NCBI RefSeq assembly: GCF_042663225.1
Contig: NZ_JBHTAA010000002.1
Location: 62,001-126,000 of the forward strand
Direction of reading: 5' to 3'
Length of the DNA: 64,000 bases
DNA from: Haloferax namakaokahaiae
Lineage (GTDB): Archaea > Halobacteriota > Halobacteria > Halobacteriales > Haloferacaceae
Made by a program: the position numbers and the translations under genes. Shown here piece after piece: positions 59,900 through 64,000 of this stretch. The stretch's first letter is position 1, and each line of letters begins with the position of its first letter. The notes beneath the pieces were generated by a model that had not been told where the DNA came from, did no database searches, and was given only the letters and a program-made list of their open reading frames with translations.

Positions 59900-59977
59900 T
59901 ACCAGCGAAGTTGTGCGCTCGGATACTAAATCTTGCTTGCCGAAGCTCTAAGGTTGGTCCCACCGAAAGACGGTCGT

Positions 59978-60280
59978 ATGGCGCGAATTGCGTTCCATTT
60001 GCAAATCAAGGACGGACAGCGCGAGGCGTATCGAACGAAACACGAGAACGTCCCCGAAGCGCTCGAATCGGCGTATCTCGACTCCGATGCCGGGCTGGAG
60101 ACTTACAGCGTGTTCGAGAAAGACGGTCACGTGTTCGGCTTTATGGAGGTCGAAGACCCCGACGTAATCCGCGAGGTGATGGAGACGAGCGACGCACAGT
60201 CAGCGTGGGCAGAAGAGATGGGTCCAATCGTCATCGACGAAGACGACACGTGGATGGACGAAGTGTATCGGATGGTCTAA
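59978..60280 (+). CDS. rhaM: L-rhamnose mutarotase family protein
   Basis: The 100-residue protein matches the small ferredoxin-like RhaM fold (PF05336): RIAFHLQIKDGQREAYRTKH with the catalytic His/Tyr region near the start, then HVFGFMEVEDPD and MDEVYRM near the end. RhaM interconverts alpha and beta anomers of L-rhamnose before dehydrogenation. ATG 59978 starts MARIAFHLQI; a frame 15 codons longer is less likely. It is the strongest single indicator that this island handles L-rhamnose. A TTCCGG palindrome lies 23 bp after its stop. Confidence 0.85.
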   Translation: MARIAFHLQIKDGQREAYRTKHENVPEALESAYLDSDAGLETYSVFEKDGHVFGFMEVEDPDVIREVMETSDAQSAWAEEMGPIVIDEDDTWMDEVYRMV

Positions 60281-60302
60281 TCGGAAGGCACACCAATCCC
60301 AC

Positions 60303-60319
60303 TTCCGGCCATGCCGGAA
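60303..60319. repeat. TTCCGG-N5-CCGGAA palindrome, copy 4
   Basis: A perfect 6+6 inverted repeat with spacer CCATG, 23 bp downstream of the rhamnose mutarotase stop, followed by AAAAATTT. Confidence 0.6.
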
Positions 60320-60456
60320 AAATTTGGAATATGCGACAACGAACTGGCCTGCGAGAGATATCGACGAACCTCAGATTCTCTCCCTCATTCGAATGAGAGC
60401 ATCGAAATACGTCGTTCTCTCTTCTCTCCTGTGGGATACGGCATTGACGGATGGTC

Positions 60457-60473
60457 ATCCGGCGATGGCGGAA
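60457..60473. repeat. TTCCGG-N5-CCGGAA palindrome, copy 5 (imperfect)
   Basis: ATCCGG-CGATG-GCGGAA, two mismatches to the consensus, in the gene-free gap. This is the weakest of the six copies. Confidence 0.4.
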
Positions 60474-60770
60474 ATATTCGAGCGCCCATCTCTCACCCCC
60501 CGTACCACTTCGAAGGTGTTCAGACGAGATTTCTGCGAAACCGACGAGACGACCTATTGTCGAACACTGAAAAAGCATTACTTCCGTACGATTGTAATGA
60601 AATCACCTATCAGAGACGTTTCCAGCTGACTCGGAGTGGCCTGCGTACCACACGCCCCACCGTTCTCGTGCGACTGCGGTTCGGTTCGTTTCTCGTGACC
60701 ACCACTCGGTAATCGAGCGCACTCCTGCAATTTGCGTGATAGAGGGCGTCGTTCGAACGAATCAATATGC

Positions 60771-60787
60771 GTCCGGTAATACCGGAT
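60771..60787. repeat. TTCCGG-N5-CCGGAA palindrome, copy 6
   Basis: GTCCGG-TAATA-CCGGAT, a change at each outer base; the inner 5+5 repeat stays perfect. It lies 31 bp beyond the stop of the Gfo/Idh gene on the minus strand. Confidence 0.5.
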
Positions 60788-60817
60788 AACTTTGCCACGC
60801 ATCTCTCTCATCGAACC

Positions 60818-61915
60818 TTACCACGACGAGATGGGGATTTCGCGGAGGGGTTCGTCGAGTGGGATATCGACGGTCGCCTCCGTGTAGTGCGAGAGGTAGA
60901 ACCCGACGATGATTTCTAAGGACCGCGCTGCCTCGACGCCCGGCGAGCAGTTCTCGACGGTTCCAGCGAGCAATCTCTCGATGTGTTCGGCCGCGTTCGC
61001 AAACGACTCCTGATAATCGGACTCCCACGTCCACGCACCATCGATTCCCGGGAGCGGCCGCTCGACGTGGTCGCCGTCTTCGAGTGCCCAGTACCGCCAC
61101 TCGCCGTCGTCGTTGTTCATGTAGAGTTTGCCTTCCGTCCCGATGAAACTCAACGTCATCGACGAGATTTCGCGCGGAATCGTGCAGTCTACGGTGACGA
61201 ACGTCCCGTCGTCCATCACGACGTGCCCGCCGCCGCCGGCGTCAACGACCGACTCGGTCGCACCCAACGCGTCGATGGCTTCGTTTTCGCCGGTGATGTA
61301 CCCGCTCACCTGCGATGCTCTCGCGTCGAGGAGGTAAACGAGGGTGTCCAACACGTGCGTCGAGTTTCGCATCAACTCCATTCGGTACTGTGTGCTCACC
61401 GAAGACACGTCACCGAGCAGTCCCTCCTCGTGAATCAGCGAGCGGAGTTGGCGCAGTTTGTCCGTGAACCGAAACGAGTGGTTGACGACGAGTTCGGTGT
61501 CGGTCTCTTCGCACGCATCGACCATGCGCTCGGCGTCGCTCACTGCCGACGCGATGGGCTTTTCGCACCAGATAACACTCGGTTCGGCGGCAGCGTACGC
61601 GGCATCGACGACGTGTTCGTGGTGGAGAAACGAGGGCGTACAGACCGAGACGACGTCGAGGTCCTCGTGTTCGAGCATCGCTTCGTGGCCGACGTACCGT
61701 CGGTCCGCTGGGATGTCCCACGCCTCGCCGAACGTCGCCAGTTTCGACTCCTCTACGTCGGCGACTGCGACGAGTTCGATATCGTCCGTCGCCGCGTAGC
61801 CACCGGCGTGACTCGCGTCGATTCTCTCCGTGCCGATGGCTTCTTCGTCGTGCATTCCGAGGATTCCCATCCCCGCGATTCCACCCGTGCCGATGATGCC
61901 CGCGTTGTAAGTCAT
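60818..61915 (-). CDS. Gfo/Idh/MocA family sugar oxidoreductase
   Basis: The 365-residue protein has an N-terminal Rossmann fold (IIGTGGIAGMGILGMHD, about residues 7-23), the family lysine in WCEKPIAS (about 114-121) and a C-terminal beta-sheet domain. NHSFRF (about 143-148) is the substrate-side stretch. Members oxidise or reduce sugars and their derivatives with NAD(P). It follows the GH88/GH105 hydrolase gene on the minus strand with a 69-bp gap, so it may process the unsaturated sugar released by that enzyme or a rhamnogalacturonan product. Confidence 0.88.
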   Translation of the reverse strand: MTYNAGIIGTGGIAGMGILGMHDEEAIGTERIDASHAGGYAATDDIELVAVADVEESKLATFGEAWDIPADRRYVGHEAMLEHEDLDVVSVCTPSFLHHEHVVDAAYAAAEPSVIWCEKPIASAVSDAERMVDACEETDTELVVNHSFRFTDKLRQLRSLIHEEGLLGDVSSVSTQYRMELMRNSTHVLDTLVYLLDARASQVSGYITGENEAIDALGATESVVDAGGGGHVVMDDGTFVTVDCTIPREISSMTLSFIGTEGKLYMNNDDGEWRYWALEDGDHVERPLPGIDGAWTWESDYQESFANAAEHIERLLAGTVENCSPGVEAARSLEIIVGFYLSHYTEATVDIPLDEPLREIPISSW

Positions 61916-61984
61916 GGTCGTCGTTGTCGTTCGTATTCGTCAGTCACTTCGCCGCTGTTCGAATTCGTGCGTGACCGGTCTCGT

Positions 61985-63055
61985 TCACTCCAGGGCGGCC
62001 GCCGCCATGAGATACCAGCCTTGTCCGTAGGGGGTCACCGTCAGCGGCGCTTCGGGTCCGCCCGGCGGCCCGGCGACGCGGTTGACTGCGCCGTCGTCGC
62101 CGACGATTCGAGAGACCGCAGCGACCGCGTCTTCGGCCGGTTGGCGATAGGTTGCTTCGTCGAGCAAGCCAAGTTCGACGCCGCGAGCGAACGCGTAGGC
62201 GAACATCAGCGTCCCCGAGGACTCCAGCGGCGTGTGCGGGTCGTCCACGAGGTTGTGCCAGAAGCCGTTCTCCTCCTGCAGTGGGAGGAGTGCGCTACAG
62301 TGGTCTTGGAACATCTCGAGCAGTTCGTCGCGTTTCGGGTGCGTCTCTGGGAGAAGTTCGAGTACGTCCGCGGCGGCGGCCGCGACCCAGCCATTGCCAC
62401 GTGCCCAGAACGCGCCCTGTGGGTAGTAGTTCGGCTGTTCGACCCAGATGTGTCGGAAGAGACCTGTCAAGTCGTCTCTGAGGTGTTTCGCGTGAACGAG
62501 AACTTGACCGACTGCTTCGTCGTACGCGTCCTCGTTTCCGGACGCCGCCGCGTAGCGGGCAAAGAACGGGCACATCATGTAGACGGAGTCTATCCAGAGT
62601 GATTTGATGCCCGCGAGGGCGGGGTCGTGGTGGGGAATCCCGCCGTCTTCGGTTCGTTCGAACGAGAGGAGTGAGTCGTACGCGCGAGATGCTGCGTCGA
62701 GATATCGGTCTTCGTCGGTGCGCTCGTAGAAGTCGAGTACGCCGTGGCCGATGGCAGTGCTGTTGTTCGTGTTCATACACTTCTTGACGGTCAGCTCCCA
62801 ACTGGCCTCGTACTCTCTTCCGTGGCTGAACACTTCGATGGGGTAGCTCGGGCCGTAGCCCAACTGACCGGCGTCGTCCTGCGTTGCAACCGCAGTATCG
62901 ACGAGGTGCTTCGCGTGGGCGACGGAGTCGTCGCCTCCTTCCGCGAGCAGTCCGTTGATGGCGACGCCCGTTATCCACGACTGGCCGTCGATGTCCAACG
63001 AACGAAGATATCCCGCGACGCGAGACTGAACTGGTGCTCGTTCATCTGAATTCAT
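61985..63055 (-). CDS. GH88/GH105 unsaturated rhamnogalacturonyl hydrolase
   Basis: The 356-residue protein has the alpha/alpha-barrel of families GH88/GH105 (YteR/YesR). Key stretches are SWELTVKKCMNTNNSTAIG (about residues 85-103), SLWIDSVYMMCPFFARYAAA (about 151-170) with the catalytic Asp, and GAFWARGNGWVAAA (about 213-226). It removes the delta-4,5-unsaturated galacturonyl residue left by rhamnogalacturonan lyases, freeing L-rhamnose. No Sec or Tat signal is seen, so it acts in the cytoplasm on imported disaccharide. ATG 63055 begins MNSDERAPVQ; upstream residues are not conserved. It is divergent from an IclR gene. Confidence 0.88.
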   Translation of the reverse strand: MNSDERAPVQSRVAGYLRSLDIDGQSWITGVAINGLLAEGGDDSVAHAKHLVDTAVATQDDAGQLGYGPSYPIEVFSHGREYEASWELTVKKCMNTNNSTAIGHGVLDFYERTDEDRYLDAASRAYDSLLSFERTEDGGIPHHDPALAGIKSLWIDSVYMMCPFFARYAAASGNEDAYDEAVGQVLVHAKHLRDDLTGLFRHIWVEQPNYYPQGAFWARGNGWVAAAAADVLELLPETHPKRDELLEMFQDHCSALLPLQEENGFWHNLVDDPHTPLESSGTLMFAYAFARGVELGLLDEATYRQPAEDAVAAVSRIVGDDGAVNRVAGPPGGPEAPLTVTPYGQGWYLMAAAALE

Positions 63056-63166
63056 GCGTATACTACTCACACGGATACGGCCGGGGATGAAAAAGGTATC
63101 CCATGGCCTCACGACGACGTGAGAGCCGACTCCGTTCGAGATTCCGACCGATTACCTGCCGCAATC

Positions 63167-63193
63167 GTTCCCCAGTGGGGAACAGATATATGG
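63167..63193 (+). promoter_or_regulatory. Operator palindrome plus TATA box of the IclR gene
   Basis: A perfect palindrome around one central base, GTTCCCCAGTGGGGAAC at 63167-63183, directly abuts a TATA box, GATATATGG at 63185-63193. Expected transcription start is about 63215, the ATG itself, so the mRNA is probably leaderless. The operator sits where it can block or aid TBP/TFB binding and also lies 112 bp from the divergent GH88/GH105 start. Confidence 0.65.
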
Positions 63194-63214
63194 GGGGATT
63201 CCTAATGGCAACGT

Positions 63215-63988
63215 ATGACTCCCCACCCAAACGAACGCTCGGGCCGGACCATCCGTTCGGTGCAGATAGCGTTCAATATCCTCGACCTCATCCAAGACGA
63301 ATCGGGTATCGGCGTCACGAGGATTGCGAACGAACTCGGTCACTCGAAGAGTACGGTTCACAGCCACCTCCGGACGCTCGAAGAACGACGAGTCATCGTC
63401 CGGACGGGCGACGGCTACCGACTCAGTCTTCGGTTCCTCGACACCGCGAACCACGTCCGAGAGCAGGTGGGGAACTACGACGTCGTTCGCAAAGAAGTCG
63501 ATTCCTTGGCCGAACAGACGGGCGAAATCGTCCAATTCGGCATCGAGGAGCACGGGCAGGTCTCCTATCTCCACAAGGCGAGGGGTGCGAACGCGGTCGA
63601 GACTCGCTCGCGTGTGGGTACCCAACAGCCGATGTACTCCACGTCTCTGGGGAAGACGATTCTCGCGTTCATGCCAACGGAGCGCGTCGAGGAGATTGCC
63701 GCGGCGATGGACTACACGCCGCGTACGGAGAACACGATTACGAGCGCCGAAGAGCTATTCGAAGACCTCGATGTGATCCGCGAGCGTGGCTACGGCATCG
63801 ACGACGAAGAGAACATCAACGGACTGCGGTGCGTCTCCGCCCCCGTCAAGAACGACGAGACGATTCTCGGCGCAGTGAGCATCACGGGACCGTCGAGTCG
63901 ATTCACCGAAGACCGTCTGCACGGCGAACTCGTGGACTACGTCCAGAGTGCTGCGAACGTCATCGAACTCAACACGAAGTTCTCCTGA
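63215..63988 (+). CDS. IclR family regulator of the pectin/rhamnose genes
   Basis: The 257-residue protein has a winged HTH (about residues 10-70, VTRIANELGHSKSTVHSHLR) and an IclR effector domain (about 85-250) with STSLGKTILAFMPTERVEEI and the closing GAVSITGPSSRF. It is divergent from the GH88/GH105 and Gfo/Idh genes and probably regulates them in response to a rhamnose- or galacturonate-derived ligand. It is preceded by a clear operator/TATA arrangement that suggests autoregulation. Its start at ATG 63215 fits a leaderless transcript. Any further operon lies beyond the window. Confidence 0.9.
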   Translation: MTPHPNERSGRTIRSVQIAFNILDLIQDESGIGVTRIANELGHSKSTVHSHLRTLEERRVIVRTGDGYRLSLRFLDTANHVREQVGNYDVVRKEVDSLAEQTGEIVQFGIEEHGQVSYLHKARGANAVETRSRVGTQQPMYSTSLGKTILAFMPTERVEEIAAAMDYTPRTENTITSAEELFEDLDVIRERGYGIDDEENINGLRCVSAPVKNDETILGAVSITGPSSRFTEDRLHGELVDYVQSAANVIELNTKFS

Positions 63989-64000
63989 ACCGACTCGGGG

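Larger units (their letters stand above)
60281..60817. other. Gene-free convergent gap with three palindrome copies
   Basis: Two genes converge on this 537-bp gap and no real gene is visible inside it. Short frames (for example 60324-60629) are not acidic and look random. Three copies of the TTCCGG-N5-CCGGAA palindrome occur here, at 60303-60319, 60457-60473 and 60771-60787. The gap may be a regulator-binding or RNA-coding element, or a decayed gene. Confidence 0.45.

Noticed and set aside
60311..60712. 133-residue frame in the palindrome-bearing gap
   Set aside because: No acidic bias or domain; it begins inside a palindrome copy, and two other frames of similar length overlap it.
60983..62602. 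539-residue plus-strand frame across the Gfo/Idh and GH88/GH105 genes
   Set aside because: Spans the gap between two clear minus-strand genes and has no family features, so it is a composition artefact.
1..64000. CRISPR arrays, insertion sequences and rRNA genes
   Set aside because: No regularly spaced direct repeats, transposase genes with terminal repeats, or rRNA-like sequence were seen.

Overview
The window is chromosome or megaplasmid DNA of a haloarchaeon (class Halobacteria). The evidence is high GC in genes, strongly acidic proteins, AT-rich TATA-type promoters with near-leaderless starts, Tat-signal lipoproteins, several bacterio-opsin-activator (HTH_10) regulators, IclR-type regulators, a Tfx regulator, and haloarchaeal small proteins (PRC-barrel, DUF5789). 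The gene complement recalls the Haloferacaceae, but genus cannot be fixed from sequence reading alone. No tRNA, rRNA, CRISPR array or intact transposase was seen.

Layout. 0-3.1 kb: 3' end of a creatininase-family amidohydrolase, an M20 (AbgB-like) amidohydrolase and an IclR regulator. 3.8-6.9 kb: a membrane protein, an AidB-like acyl-CoA dehydrogenase and a Tfx regulator. 7.0-9.9 kb: a WtpABC-type molybdate/tungstate importer, divergent from Tfx. 10.2-18.2 kb: a complete molybdenum-hydroxylase operon of CO-dehydrogenase type (CoxG, S, L, M, D, E and XdhC/CoxF-like). Its large subunit carries the form II signature AYRGAGR, so CO need not be the substrate. 18.2-45 kb: housekeeping and stress genes: SLC13 permease, class V aminotransferase and AIR-synthase-like pair, RlaP-type nucleotidyltransferase, FNT channel with a small membrane partner, tandem Usp protein, orphan E1-alpha, PRC-barrel paralogues, GAF/HTH_10 regulators, AI-2E and DUF389 membrane proteins, a Cys-rich four-helix copper protein and ATP-type PEP carboxykinase. 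Lower-GC gene-poor patches lie at 3.1-3.8, 30.8-32.6 and 44.1-45.1 kb; the second holds a gene remnant.

45.1-64 kb is a sugar-acid catabolic island. Its parts fit an oxidative L-rhamnose route: a CUT1 ABC importer, a rhamnose mutarotase, candidate sugar dehydrogenases (a zinc MDR and an LLM/F420-type protein), a lactonase-like amidohydrolase, an enolase-superfamily rhamnonate-type dehydratase, an SDR (2-keto-3-deoxy-sugar-acid dehydrogenase candidate) and a fumarylacetoacetate-hydrolase-type diketo acid hydrolase. That route gives pyruvate plus L-lactate, and the island also carries LutC and a fused LutB-LutA protein for lactate oxidation. Next to it sit a Gfo/Idh oxidoreductase, a GH88/GH105 unsaturated rhamnogalacturonyl hydrolase and a second IclR regulator, tying the island to pectin (rhamnogalacturonan) breakdown. 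A recurring 17-bp palindrome, TTCCGG-N5-CCGGAA, appears six times around this island, including just upstream of one IclR gene.
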